Shown: positions 14,670 to 23,634, numbered from the stretch's first letter. The stretch: 36,407 nt of DNA from an uncultured Pseudoflavonifractor sp. (GCA_947644625.1 CANRZY010000009.1:1-36407); one strand, 5' to 3'. Notes: generated by a model from the sequence alone, not told the origin. Made by a program: numbers and translations.

Positions 14670-16418
14670 TTACGAGATCTCCTGGGCCCTGCACAGCCGG
14701 GCAAATTCGCCATCCTTGGCCACCAGCTCCTCCCAGGAGCCCAGCTCCACCACCCGGTTATCATCAATGACGGCGATCCGCCCCGCTGAACGGACGGTGG
14801 ACAGCCTATGGGCAATGATAAGGGTCGTCCGGCCACGGGCCAGCTCGTCAAAGGCCCCCTGGATCTTCTGCTCGGTCACCGTGTCCAGAGCGGAGGTGGC
14901 CTCGTCCAGGATCAGTACCGGAGGGTCCTTTAAAAATATCCTGGCAATGCTCACCCGCTGCTTTTGTCCCCCGGAGAGCATGACCCCCCGCTCGCCCACA
15001 TAGGTTTGAAAGCCCTGAGGCATGGCCATCACATCGTCATAAAGCTCGGAGCGCTTGGCGGCAGCGTAAACCTCCTCCTCCGTGCACCCCGGCTTTCCGT
15101 AGGCAATATTGTCGAAGATCGTCCCAGCGAAAAGGAATACGTCCTGCTGGACCACGCCAATATTTTTCCGCAGTCCGGAAAGGGTCAGCTCCCGCACGTC
15201 CCTGCCGTCCACCCGGATGGAGCCGCTGGTCACGTCATAAAACCGGGGGATGAGCTGACACAGAGTAGATTTCCCCCCTCCAGAGGGTCCTACCACCGCC
15301 ACCGTCTCCCCGGCGGGAATGTGAAGCTCTACCTCCTCCAGCACGTTGGGCTTATCGGGGGCGTAGGAGAAGGTCACCTTGTCAATGTCAATATCCCCCC
15401 GCAGAACGCCGGGATCCACCGCGTCCGGGGCCTCGGCCACCTCAGGCTCGGTACGCATCAGCTCCACAAACCGGGAAAAGCCCGCCATGCCCTGCATAAA
15501 CTGCTCCACAAAGGCGGAAAGCTTGCGGATGGGGGTGATAAACGTGGTGACATAGAGGGAGAAGGTCACCAGATCCACATAGTCCATGGTCCCCCGGATG
15601 ATGAAAAGGCCTCCGGCGGCAATGACCAGCACGGGAAGGATCCCCATGCAGAGCTCCATGCCCGCGTGGTAGGTAGCCATAGCCTTGTAATAGTCCCGTT
15701 TGGCGTCCCGGAACAGCTCGTTGGAGGCCCCAAACTTCCGTTTTTCCTCCTCCTCGTTGGCAAAGGCCTGGGCGGTGCGGATCCCGGAAATGGAGGATTC
15801 CACCTCTCCGTTGATGATGGCCAGCTTCTTTTTTACCTCCACGGAGGCCCGGCTCATCCGCCGCCGCTGGAGCACGGTAAAGGCAAGGAAAATAGGGACC
15901 ACGGCGAAGACGATCAGGGCCAGCTCCCACCGGACGGTAAGCATGATAAAAAACGCCCCCACCAGGGTGACGGTGGAAATAAAGAAATCCTCCGGCCCGT
16001 GATGGGCAAGCTCGGTGATCTCAAAAAGATCTCCGGTGACCCGGCTCATAAGCTGACCGGTGCGGTTTTTATCAAAAAAGGAAAAGGACAGGGTCTCCAT
16101 GTGGTGGAAAAGGTCCCGGCGGATATCCGTCTCGATCCGGGCCCCCAGCAGATGGCCCCAATAGCCGATGATATAGGAAAAAAGGGCCTTCAGGAGATAA
16201 GCCAGGAGCAAAATGCCCATCAGGGCAAAAAAGGCGTTGAACAGTCCCTGGGGCAGCAGCTCGTTCAGAGCGGTCCGGGAGGCGATGGGAAAAAGAAGGT
16301 CAATGAGGCATACCCCCAAAGCGCAGGCCATATCCAGAAGGAAAATAGCCATATGGGGCTTATAGTAGGACAGGAAAATGGCAATGTGGCTTTTGCGCTT
16401 CATCTCTTGGGTTGTCAT
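14670..16418 (-). CDS. ABC exporter, fused membrane and ATPase half-transporter
   Basis: A 582-aa type IV (MsbA/LmrA-like) half-transporter that should form a homodimer, or a heterodimer with a partner not seen here. Residues about 15-310 hold six transmembrane helices; 340-582 are the ATPase. Visible motifs: Walker A GPSGGGKST (377-385), Q-loop VVQQD, signature LSGGQ (481-485), Walker B VLILDE (501-506), and the H-loop histidine in AHRLST (His537). All catalytic residues are intact. The start is the ATG at 16418, five bases after GGAGG. Substrate is unknown: drugs, lipids or peptides are all possible. It is a single gene with its own promoter, divergent from thiI. Confidence 0.92.
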   Translation of the reverse strand: MTTQEMKRKSHIAIFLSYYKPHMAIFLLDMACALGVCLIDLLFPIASRTALNELLPQGLFNAFFALMGILLLAYLLKALFSYIIGYWGHLLGARIETDIRRDLFHHMETLSFSFFDKNRTGQLMSRVTGDLFEITELAHHGPEDFFISTVTLVGAFFIMLTVRWELALIVFAVVPIFLAFTVLQRRRMSRASVEVKKKLAIINGEVESSISGIRTAQAFANEEEEKRKFGASNELFRDAKRDYYKAMATYHAGMELCMGILPVLVIAAGGLFIIRGTMDYVDLVTFSLYVTTFITPIRKLSAFVEQFMQGMAGFSRFVELMRTEPEVAEAPDAVDPGVLRGDIDIDKVTFSYAPDKPNVLEEVELHIPAGETVAVVGPSGGGKSTLCQLIPRFYDVTSGSIRVDGRDVRELTLSGLRKNIGVVQQDVFLFAGTIFDNIAYGKPGCTEEEVYAAAKRSELYDDVMAMPQGFQTYVGERGVMLSGGQKQRVSIARIFLKDPPVLILDEATSALDTVTEQKIQGAFDELARGRTTLIIAHRLSTVRSAGRIAVIDDNRVVELGSWEELVAKDGEFARLCRAQEIS

Positions 16419-16452
16419 GGAGGGCCTCCGTATCTTGATATTCGCAGAATCC

Positions 16453-16481
16453 AGTATATCCCAAAAAGAGGAAAAATGCAA
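16453..16481 (-). promoter_or_regulatory. Promoter of the ABC exporter gene
   Basis: Minus strand: TTGCAT (16481-16476), 17 bases, TATACT (16458-16453), about 35 bases above the start codon. Confidence 0.78.
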
Positions 16482-16501
16482 CTGCGGGGCTTCGGAGCTT
16501 A

Positions 16502-16530
16502 TTGCCTGAGGCCCAAAACTATGCTACAAT
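16502..16530 (+). promoter_or_regulatory. Promoter of thiI
   Basis: TTGCCT (16502-16507), 17 bases, TACAAT (16525-16530) with TGC before the -10 (extended -10). Confidence 0.75.
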
Positions 16531-16563
16531 ACACCTGACTTTTACCGGAAAGGAAGCTTTTCC

Positions 16564-17748
16564 ATGAACGATATCATCCTTTTGAAGCTGGGCGAGCTGG
16601 TCCTCAAGGGCCTGAACCGCCACAACTTTGAAGAACAGCTTATGCAGAACGCCAGACGGCGGCTCCAGCACTGCGGGGGCAAGTTCAAAGTATATACCAA
16701 ACAGTCCATCACCTATGTGGAGCCCACGGAGGATTCCTGCGACGTGGACGCCGCCTTTGAGGCCATGAAGAAGATCTTCGGCGCGGTGGGGGTGTGCCGC
16801 AGCAGGGCCTGCGAGAAGGACAAGGACGCCATGCTTGCCGCCGTCCGGGAGTTTCTGGCCCCCCAGTTGGCGGCGGCCAAAACCTTCAAGGTGGAGTGCA
16901 AGCGCTCCGACAAGACCTTCCCCCTCAATTCCATCCAGCTTGCCCAATATTTAGGCGGCGAGCTGGACGAGGCCTATCCCCACCTGACCGCCGATATGCA
17001 CCATCCCGACCTTACCGTCTATGTAGAGGTCCGGGACGACGCCGCCTTTGTCCACGGGGACGTGGAGCCCGGCGCGGGCGGGCTGCCTGTTGGCATGGGC
17101 GGCCGGGCGGTAAGCCTTCTCTCCGGGGGGATCGACTCCCCCGTGGCCTCCTGGATGATGGCCAAGCGGGGGCTTTCTCTGGAAATGGTCCACTTTTTCT
17201 CCTACCCCTATACCTCAGAGGAGGCCAAGCAGAAGGTGTTGGACCTGGCAGGGCTCCTCACCCCCTGGACAGGGCGGCTGGTAGTCCATGTAGTCCCTTT
17301 TACCGCCATTCAGGAGGAGCTGCGGCGGAGCTGTCCGGAGGAATATTTCACCATTCTTATGCGCCGGTTTATGATGCGCATTGCCGCCCAGGTGGCAAAC
17401 CGGGTGGGGGCGGAGGCCCTTATTACCGGGGAGAGCCTGGGTCAGGTGGCCAGCCAGACCATGGAGGCTATGCACTGTACCGGAGCCGTCACCGACCTGC
17501 CCATTTTCCGCCCGGTGGTGGGAATGGACAAGGAGGAGATCGTCCGCATTTCCCGGAAGATTAACACCTTTGAGACCTCCATTCTTCCCTACGAGGACTG
17601 CTGCACCGTCTTTACCCCCAAGCACCCCAAGCTGAAGCCGACTCTGAAGCAATGCGAGGAGGCGGAGGCCGGCCTGGATGTGGAAGGTATGGTGACGGCG
17701 GCTGTGGAGGGGATCGAACGGGTCCGGATCGGCTGGGGAGAAGCATGA
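16564..17748 (+). CDS. thiI: tRNA 4-thiouridine synthase ThiI
   Basis: ThiI adenylates U8 of tRNA and transfers sulfur to make 4-thiouridine; in many bacteria it also feeds thiamine thiazole synthesis. The 394-aa protein has an N-terminal ferredoxin-like region and THUMP RNA-binding domain (about 55-165) and a PP-loop ATPase domain with SGGIDSP at 187-193. It lacks the C-terminal rhodanese domain of the E. coli enzyme, as is usual in Firmicutes, so sulfur must come from a dedicated cysteine desulfurase that is not in this window. The segment YEDCCTVFTPKHP near residue 345 is family-typical. An AAGGAAG ribosome site precedes the ATG. It is a single gene bounded by its own promoter and terminator. 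Confidence 0.95.
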   Translation: MNDIILLKLGELVLKGLNRHNFEEQLMQNARRRLQHCGGKFKVYTKQSITYVEPTEDSCDVDAAFEAMKKIFGAVGVCRSRACEKDKDAMLAAVREFLAPQLAAAKTFKVECKRSDKTFPLNSIQLAQYLGGELDEAYPHLTADMHHPDLTVYVEVRDDAAFVHGDVEPGAGGLPVGMGGRAVSLLSGGIDSPVASWMMAKRGLSLEMVHFFSYPYTSEEAKQKVLDLAGLLTPWTGRLVVHVVPFTAIQEELRRSCPEEYFTILMRRFMMRIAAQVANRVGAEALITGESLGQVASQTMEAMHCTGAVTDLPIFRPVVGMDKEEIVRISRKINTFETSILPYEDCCTVFTPKHPKLKPTLKQCEEAEAGLDVEGMVTAAVEGIERVRIGWGEA

Positions 17749-17764
17749 TTTTATAAACGCAGAA

Positions 17765-17802
17765 AAGGACCGTCTTCCCCGGAAGACGGTCCTTCTCTTT
17801 TT
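17765..17802 (+). terminator. Terminator of thiI
   Basis: Perfect 14-base arms 17765-17778 and 17781-17794 followed by CTCTTTTTG. Confidence 0.88.
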
Positions 17803-17887
17803 GTCAGACTCGCCCCCATTTGGCATATTCAGAAACTTTAACAATGCCATTTAAGCAAATACTGGCTATTTTGGATATAATATTGCT

Positions 17888-17916
17888 TTGATTTTTCCTT
17901 TTATGGCGTGTATACT
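17888..17916 (+). promoter_or_regulatory. Promoter of the second SLH protein gene
   Basis: TTGATT (17888-17893), 17 bases, TATACT (17911-17916), about 54 bases before the start codon. Confidence 0.75.
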
Positions 17917-17969
17917 GGGCCCTGTTCAAAAGGGCCGTGAATGCCCTTTCCATGAAAGGAGTACATGTG

Positions 17970-19757
17970 ATGAAAAAAAATAAGTTGATGCCTTTTGTTC
18001 TGAGTGGGGCAATGCTCCTTTCCCTGGCAAGCCTTCCCGCTACCGCCACAGGCAAGGAGCCTGTGGACTTCGGCGATATGGAGGGCCATTGGAGCGCCGA
18101 GGCTGTAGACCGCTGGTCCGGCTCCGGGATCTTCCGGGGAGATGAAAACGGCAACTTTTTGCCGGATAAGGAAATGACCCGCGCCGAGTTTGCCCAAATG
18201 CTGGTCAACCTGATGGGGTATCCGGTCAAGGCGGAAAACAAGTACGCGGATGTTCCCGCCGACGCCTGGTACGCAGACGCGGTCCTGAAGCTGACCGCCG
18301 CCGGGGTCATGGAGGGAGATGGTTCCAACGCCATGCCCAACGCCCCCATCAGCCGGGAACAGGCCGCCGTGCTGCTGTGCCGGGCCCTGAGCCTGAAGAG
18401 CAGCGATGAGGCGAAGATCCTTTTTGACGACGCCTACCAGGTCTCCAGCTGGGCCAGGGACGCCGTGGCCGCTCTGGCGGAGCGGGATATGATCGCGGGA
18501 GTGGGAGAAAACAACTTTGCCCCCGCCCTGAATATCAACCGCGCCAGCGTGGCCCAGATGGTAAGCAATATGGTCTCCGCCTACGTGACCGAGGAAGGCG
18601 CTTCCGTGACCGGGGAGCAGAAGGGGATCGTCATAGTCGCCGCCGCGGATGTAACGGTGGAGAACGCCGTCCTTGCCGAGAGCCTGATCCTGGCCCCCAA
18701 GGCCTCCGGCTCCACTCTGACCCTAACCGGGAAGACTACGGCCGCCCAGGTGGTCCTGGCCGCCCAGGGCGGAAAGGTAATGGTGGAAAAGGACGCCTCT
18801 GTTAAGCGGGTCTTTGTAGAGGCCCCCAAGGCCGAGCTGACTGTAGCCGGAACAGTGGAGAACGTCACCGTAGCCGCCTCTGCCGCCGAAGCGGTCCTCA
18901 CCGTGGAAAAGGACGGCGTTATTGCCAATGTGGAGACCGCCGCTGATAAGGTGGCCGTGAAGGGCCCCGGAAAGATCGCCAGCCTTACCGTTACCAAGGG
19001 CGAGGGAGTCACCGTCAGCGAGGAGACCGTAGTCGATAAGGTGGTGAACCAGTCCAGCCACTCCGTCTTTGTAGGCAGGAAGGAGCTGAAGCCCGGCGCT
19101 TTTATAGGGGAGGATAGCTCCTCCGGCAGCGGCAGCGGTGGCTCCGGCGGCGCTTCCTCTTCCTCCGACACAATCTCGGTGACCTATGTGATTGGCAACG
19201 ACACTACGATCTATGCCGTTGCCAGGGGCGGCAGCGTAAGCGTTCCCGCCCTCCCTGCGGATGAGGAATATTTCTATACCGGTAAGTGGACCTATACTCT
19301 GGGCGGCGACACCGCCGTTTACGAGGCCCAGTCCGGCGATACCATTGAGAACGTGACCGCCGGGCTTACCCTCACCGCCCAGGCCTACGAGGTAAAGGCC
19401 GCCACCCCGGCGAAGCTTACTTATGCCTGCGAAAACGACGCCCTTCTTATTACGGCGGAAGGGAAGGACAAACTCATTATGAATACCTATGAGGTGGGCA
19501 ACGACGCCGGGATCGTGGAGATCGGGATGAAGTACACCGTCCCTGAAAATGCCAAAGGGCTGGCCGTTGCCGACACGCTGGAAGCTCTGCGCGCCGCCCA
19601 GCCGGAGGCTCCTGCCCCCACCGCCGTTACCGTACCCTTCGGCAAGGAGGGAGCGGTGGTAAAATACCTGCTGTGGACGGATAAGCAGGGAGAGATCCTG
19701 GCTGTGGAGAAGATCACGGTACAGCTTGCCGTTGATCCCACACGGCCGGAGGAATAA
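17970..19757 (+). CDS. SLH-domain surface protein with beta-strand repeat region
   Basis: A 595-aa secreted wall protein. The ATG at 17970 follows AAAGGAG and starts a signal peptide (1-27). Three SLH repeats span about 33-205, with motifs TRAE (70-73), SREQ (128-131) and NRAS (190-193). Residues 215-365 are a run of short valine/alanine/threonine beta strands, probably a small beta-helix, of the same style that follows the SLH repeats in the giant glycosidase. A Ser/Gly linker (381-400) leads to a 195-aa C-terminal part with two beta-rich, possibly Ig-like segments. No enzymatic motif is seen. It is likely a structural or adhesion component of the cell surface; I do not recognise a named family for the C-terminal part. 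Confidence 0.88.
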   Translation: MKKNKLMPFVLSGAMLLSLASLPATATGKEPVDFGDMEGHWSAEAVDRWSGSGIFRGDENGNFLPDKEMTRAEFAQMLVNLMGYPVKAENKYADVPADAWYADAVLKLTAAGVMEGDGSNAMPNAPISREQAAVLLCRALSLKSSDEAKILFDDAYQVSSWARDAVAALAERDMIAGVGENNFAPALNINRASVAQMVSNMVSAYVTEEGASVTGEQKGIVIVAAADVTVENAVLAESLILAPKASGSTLTLTGKTTAAQVVLAAQGGKVMVEKDASVKRVFVEAPKAELTVAGTVENVTVAASAAEAVLTVEKDGVIANVETAADKVAVKGPGKIASLTVTKGEGVTVSEETVVDKVVNQSSHSVFVGRKELKPGAFIGEDSSSGSGSGGSGGASSSSDTISVTYVIGNDTTIYAVARGGSVSVPALPADEEYFYTGKWTYTLGGDTAVYEAQSGDTIENVTAGLTLTAQAYEVKAATPAKLTYACENDALLITAEGKDKLIMNTYEVGNDAGIVEIGMKYTVPENAKGLAVADTLEALRAAQPEAPAPTAVTVPFGKEGAVVKYLLWTDKQGEILAVEKITVQLAVDPTRPEE

Positions 19758-19768
19758 TCAGAAGGCCG

Positions 19769-19815
19769 AAAAAAGGAGCGCCGGACCCGTTAAAAGGGTC
19801 CGGCGCTCCTTTTTT
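19769..19815 (+). terminator. Terminator of the second SLH protein gene
   Basis: Perfect 19-base arms (19769-19787, 19796-19814) around GTTAAAA-type loop sequence, with A and T runs as the outer part of the stem. Very strong and probably bidirectional. Confidence 0.9.
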
Positions 19816-19870
19816 GGGGGAGAGATAAAGGAGAAAATCGGAGGCCTCCCTTTTCGTTTTTGGGATTTTG

Positions 19871-19879
19871 TGGTATACT
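19871..19879 (+). promoter_or_regulatory. Extended -10 promoter of cinA
   Basis: TGG directly followed by TATACT (19874-19879); the -35 position reads TTTTCG and is weak. About 47 bases before the start codon. Confidence 0.55.
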
Positions 19880-19925
19880 ACATCTTAATCTCATTATGCC
19901 ATCCTTTTTCAAGGAGGTCCTTCTT

Positions 19926-21185
19926 ATGTCTCATACCGCCGAGCTGATCGCCGTGGGGACCGAGCTGCTGCTGGGAAACATCGCCAACACGGACGCCCAA
20001 ACCCTCTCCAAGGAGCTGTCCGCTCTGGGGATCAATGTTTTTTATCATACCGTGGTGGGAGACAATCCCCAGCGGCTCCAGGCCGCCGTGGAGACCGCCA
20101 GAAGCCGGGCCGACCTTATTATCACCACAGGCGGGCTGGGCCCCACCTGCGATGACCTGACCAAAAATGTACTCTCCCAATGCTTTGGGAAAAAGCTGGT
20201 CTACAACCGGGAGGCCGCCCTTCGGATGGAGGCCTACTTCCGCAAACTCCACCCGGAAAGCGGGAAAATGACCGAAAACAACTATCAGCAAGCTTACCTT
20301 CCCGAAGGCTGCGTTCCCTTTCAGAACGACTGGGGCACCGCCCCCGGCTGCGGCTTTGAGTCGGATGGGATCCGGGTGGTCATGCTCCCCGGTCCCCCCA
20401 GCGAGTGCGGACCCATGTTCCGGGAACGGGCGATCCCCTTTCTCCAGGACTGGACTGACGGGGCCATCGTCAGCCGCACCCTGCGGATCTTCGGCATGGG
20501 AGAATCCTCTGTGGAGGCCCAGCTCCGGGAGCATATGAACGCCATGCGCAACCCCACCCTGGCCCCCTATGCCAAGGAGGGGGAGGTGGAGCTGCGCCTT
20601 ACCGCCAAGGCCACAGACGCCGACGCCGCCCTGGAGCTGATGGCCCCGGCAGAGGCGGCCCTTCGCAAGCGTTTTGGAGATCTGATCTACGGCGTGGACG
20701 TACCCTCTCTGGAGCATGTATGCCTGGAGCTTTTAAAGGAAAAGGGACTTACCGTCTCGGTGGCGGAAAGCTGCACAGGGGGCCTTTTGGCCCAGCGCTT
20801 TACAGACCTTCCCGGCGCCTCCTCCGCTTTTAAGGGAGGGGTGGTAAGCTACTGGGGCCAGGTAAAGCATGATGTTTTGGGGGTCCCCAACGATCTACTC
20901 TTCCAATACGGCGCCGTCTCCGCCCCGGTGGCCAGGGCCATGGCCGAGGGGGTGCGGACCCTGACCGGCTCCGACCTTGCCCTGGCCGTTACCGGGGTGG
21001 CGGGGCCCGACCCTGACGACAGGGGAAACCCGGTGGGACTGGTATATGCCGCCATAGCGGGCCAGGGGGAGACCTATGTCCGGGTCATTCACGCCGCCGG
21101 CAGCCGGCAGCGGATCCGATACACCTCCGCCAGCCACGCCCTTGACCTACTGCGGCGGCGGCTCACGGGGCTGGAGATGGGGTAA
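19926..21185 (+). CDS. cinA: CinA family protein (NMN amidohydrolase / ADP-ribose pyrophosphatase type)
   Basis: A 419-aa two-domain cytoplasmic protein. Residues 1-170 are a molybdopterin-binding-like (MoCF) domain with AVGTELLLGNIANTDA and TTGGLGPTCDDLT; residues about 255-419 are the CinA C-terminal domain with SVAESCTGGLLAQRF and ALAVTGVAGPDPDDRGNPVG. In studied members the first domain hydrolyses ADP-ribose and the second deamidates nicotinamide mononucleotide in the NAD recycling pathway; in competent bacteria the gene is also induced with competence genes. No competence gene or recA is next to it here. The ATG at 19926 has a near-perfect AAGGAGG seven to eight bases upstream. Confidence 0.93.
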   Translation: MSHTAELIAVGTELLLGNIANTDAQTLSKELSALGINVFYHTVVGDNPQRLQAAVETARSRADLIITTGGLGPTCDDLTKNVLSQCFGKKLVYNREAALRMEAYFRKLHPESGKMTENNYQQAYLPEGCVPFQNDWGTAPGCGFESDGIRVVMLPGPPSECGPMFRERAIPFLQDWTDGAIVSRTLRIFGMGESSVEAQLREHMNAMRNPTLAPYAKEGEVELRLTAKATDADAALELMAPAEAALRKRFGDLIYGVDVPSLEHVCLELLKEKGLTVSVAESCTGGLLAQRFTDLPGASSAFKGGVVSYWGQVKHDVLGVPNDLLFQYGAVSAPVARAMAEGVRTLTGSDLALAVTGVAGPDPDDRGNPVGLVYAAIAGQGETYVRVIHAAGSRQRIRYTSASHALDLLRRRLTGLEMG

Positions 21186-21239
21186 AGGGTCGAAACGGAG
21201 CTTTCCCTCCAAAAGCTTCCTCTAAGGCTTGCCTTTATC

Positions 21240-21268
21240 TTGACATTTCTCCCAAAATCGGTTATTCT
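21240..21268 (+). promoter_or_regulatory. Promoter of the BlaI-like regulator gene
   Basis: TTGACA (21240-21245), 17 bases, TATTCT (21263-21268), about 43 bases before the start codon. Confidence 0.8.
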
Positions 21269-21311
21269 AAAGCATGATAGACACATAAAATGAGGAATCG
21301 AGGGGTCCTAT

Positions 21312-21647
21312 ATGTCTGACTACGCCAGCCGCCGCATTTCCGAAGCGGAGCTCTCTGTGATGGAGGCCCTTTGGGATACGGGTACGGCTATGACCGCCAA
21401 GGATCTACAGATCATGTTAAAGGAGCGCCGGGACTGGGAACGTACCACGGTGCGTTCTCTGCTGACACGGCTGCAAGAAAAAGGCTCCGTACAGGTATCC
21501 AAGGAAAATGACGTTGCCACCTATTCCCCCGCCTTTACCAAGGAGGAGTATGGTTGGGATCTGGCCGAGGTACTGGTCTACCGCCTCTATAACGGAAACG
21601 CCGCCTCGCTGGTGGCCGCTCTGAAGTCCCACGGCCTGATGGGCTGA
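21312..21647 (+). CDS. BlaI/MecI-family winged-helix transcriptional repressor
   Basis: A 111-aa cytoplasmic repressor with the BlaI/MecI/CopY winged helix over residues 8-75: ISEAELSVMEALWDTGTAMT, WERTTVRSLLTRLQEKG (recognition helix) and a wing with ATYSPAFTKEEY. The C-terminal dimer region (80-111) is shorter than in BlaI (about 125 aa). Members usually sit beside a BlaR1-type zinc peptidase sensor that cleaves them or beside a copper exporter; here there is neither, the gene being flanked by cinA and typA with its own promoter and terminator. Its target and signal are therefore unknown. The small size and isolation suggest either an orphan regulator or one that controls distant genes. Confidence 0.88.
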   Translation: MSDYASRRISEAELSVMEALWDTGTAMTAKDLQIMLKERRDWERTTVRSLLTRLQEKGSVQVSKENDVATYSPAFTKEEYGWDLAEVLVYRLYNGNAASLVAALKSHGLMG

Positions 21648-21660
21648 CTGTTTCAAGCTT

Positions 21661-21710
21661 ATAACGCGGCGTATTTTTGCAAAGAAAAATACGCCGCGTT
21701 ATTCTTTTTG
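21661..21710 (+). terminator. Terminator of the BlaI-like gene
   Basis: Perfect 18-base arms 21661-21678 and 21685-21702 with a six-base loop, followed by TCTTTTTG. Confidence 0.9.
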
Positions 21711-21722
21711 TGCATAAAATCA

Positions 21723-21751
21723 TTGATTTTCCCCGGCCAAACGTGTATAAT
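21723..21751 (+). promoter_or_regulatory. Promoter of the typA-ridA operon
   Basis: TTGATT (21723-21728), 17 bases, perfect TATAAT (21746-21751), about 56 bases before the start codon. Confidence 0.82.
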
Positions 21752-21807
21752 AGCAAGCCGTGTAAGATTTTTTATTTTTTAACGCAAAAGATTTGAGGTG
21801 CGTCAAT

Positions 21808-23634
21808 TTGCAGAACGAGAAATTGAGAAATGTGGCTATTATTGCCCACGTAGATCACGGCAAGACCACGCTGGTGGATGAAATGCTCAAGCAGGGCGGC
21901 ATCTACCGGGAGAACCAGGCCACCGTGGACCGGGTCATGGACTCAGGAGACCTGGAGCGGGAGCGTGGCATTACCATCCTGGCCAAGAATACCGCCGTCC
22001 ACTACAAGGATACCAAGATCAACATTGTGGATACTCCGGGCCACGCCGACTTCGGCGGCGAGGTGGAACGGATCCTGAAGATGGTCAACGGCGTTATCCT
22101 GCTGGTGGACGCCGCTGAGGGCCCTATGCCCCAGACCCGTTTTGTACTGAGCCGCGCTCTGGAACTGGGCCACCGGGTCATTGTGGTGGTCAACAAGATC
22201 GACCGGCCCGACCAGCGGATCCATGAGGTGGTGGACGAGGTGCTGGAGCTTCTCCTGGACCTGGACGCCACCGACGAGCAGCTGGATTCCCCCATGCTGT
22301 TCTGTTCCGGACGGCAGGGCACCGCCAGCTATTCCCCCGACGCCCCCGGCGTCGACCTGACCCCCCTTTTTGACACCATTCTGGACTATATTCCCGCCCC
22401 CCAGGCGGACGAAGCCGCCCCCTTCCAGATGCTGGTCAGCTCCATTGACTACAACGAGTTTGTAGGCCGGATCGCCGTGGGCCGGATCGAGCGGGGCACC
22501 ATCCATCAGAACGACGAGATCGCGGTATGCAATTTTCACTCCCCCGACTCTCCGCCCCAGAAGGCTAAGGCCACCGCCATTTACCAGTTTAACGGCCTGG
22601 GAAAGGTCCCCGTCACTGAAGCGACCGCAGGCAACATCATTGCCATGAGCGGTATTGGAGATATTACCATCGGCGACACCATCTGCGCCCCCACCGCCGT
22701 GGAGCCCATCGAGTTTGTAAAGATCTCCGCCCCCACCATGGAGATGACCTTCTCGGTAAACGACTCCCCCTTCGCCGGACGGGAAGGCAAATTTGTCACC
22801 TCCCGGCAGCTCCGGGAGCGGCTGTTCCGGGAGACTCTGAAGGATGTGTCCCTCCGGATATCCGAGGTGGAAAACTCCACCGACTCCTTTAATGTGGCGG
22901 GCCGGGGAGAGATGAGCCTTTCCATCCTCATGGAGACCATGCGCCGGGAGGGCTATGAGTTCCAGGTCTCTCCCCCCCGTGTCCTCTTCCAGGAAATCGA
23001 CGGCAAAAAGTGCGAACCCATTGAGCGCCTGGTGGTGGACGTTCCCGCCGATTGTGTGGGAAGCGTCATTGAGGCCATTGGCAAGCGCAAGGGCGACATG
23101 CTGGACATGACCCCTGTGGGCGACCGGATGAAGGTCCAGTTTTTGGTCCCCTCCCGCGGCCTTTTTGGTTACCGCAATGAATTTCTGACCTCCACCAAGG
23201 GGGAAGGAATTATGGCCTCCGTCTTTGAGGAATACGCCCCCATGAAGGGAGAGATCGCCCGAAGAAACACGGGAAGCCTGGTGGCCTTTGAAACGGGGGA
23301 GGCGGTGACCTACGGCCTCTTTAACGCCCAAGAGCGGGGCGCCCTCTTCATCGGGGCCGGCACTCCCGTTTACGCCGGTATGATCGTGGGCGAGTGTCCC
23401 AAGCAGGAGGACATCTCCGTCAACGTCTGCAAAAAGAAGCAGTTGACCAATATGCGGGCTTCCGGTTCCGACGACGCCCTCCGGCTGGTGCCCCCCCGTC
23501 AGATGAGCCTGGAACAGGATCTGGAGTTTTTGGCCGACGACGAGCTTTTGGAGTGTACCCCGGAAAATCTTCGGCTCCGCAAGCGCATTCTGGACCACAG
23601 CGCCCGGATGCGGGAGGCCAGCAAGAAGAAATAA
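21808..23634 (+). CDS. typA: Ribosome-associated GTPase TypA/BipA
   Basis: A 608-aa translational GTPase of the EF-G/LepA superfamily that acts on the ribosome in stress, cold growth and large-subunit assembly. GTPase motifs are intact: G1 AHVDHGKT (13-20), G2 RGIT, G3 DTPGH, G4 NKID. They are followed by domain 2, a domain III/V pair and the BipA-specific C-terminal domain (YGLFNAQERGALFIGAGTPVY, then CKKKQLTNMRASGSD). I choose the TTG at 21808 as start: GAGGTG lies seven bases upstream and the protein then begins MQNEKLRNVAIIAHVDHG, matching the family N-terminus; there is no suitable ATG. A TTG at 21793 is too close to that ribosome site. ridA follows after 14 bases. Confidence 0.95.
   Translation: MQNEKLRNVAIIAHVDHGKTTLVDEMLKQGGIYRENQATVDRVMDSGDLERERGITILAKNTAVHYKDTKINIVDTPGHADFGGEVERILKMVNGVILLVDAAEGPMPQTRFVLSRALELGHRVIVVVNKIDRPDQRIHEVVDEVLELLLDLDATDEQLDSPMLFCSGRQGTASYSPDAPGVDLTPLFDTILDYIPAPQADEAAPFQMLVSSIDYNEFVGRIAVGRIERGTIHQNDEIAVCNFHSPDSPPQKAKATAIYQFNGLGKVPVTEATAGNIIAMSGIGDITIGDTICAPTAVEPIEFVKISAPTMEMTFSVNDSPFAGREGKFVTSRQLRERLFRETLKDVSLRISEVENSTDSFNVAGRGEMSLSILMETMRREGYEFQVSPPRVLFQEIDGKKCEPIERLVVDVPADCVGSVIEAIGKRKGDMLDMTPVGDRMKVQFLVPSRGLFGYRNEFLTSTKGEGIMASVFEEYAPMKGEIARRNTGSLVAFETGEAVTYGLFNAQERGALFIGAGTPVYAGMIVGECPKQEDISVNVCKKKQLTNMRASGSDDALRLVPPRQMSLEQDLEFLADDELLECTPENLRLRKRILDHSARMREASKKK

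Noticed and set aside
14964-16538. Open frame of over 500 codons opposite the ABC exporter
   Set aside because: Antisense to intact Walker A, signature and Walker B motifs; composition rich in Gly, His and Pro as expected of a GC-rich shadow.
16564-17748. ThiI truncated by loss of its rhodanese domain
   Set aside because: The short form is normal in Firmicutes; the reading frame ends with its own terminator.
21943-23598. Open frame of about 550 codons opposite typA
   Set aside because: typA is certain and complete; the shadow has no start signal or motif.
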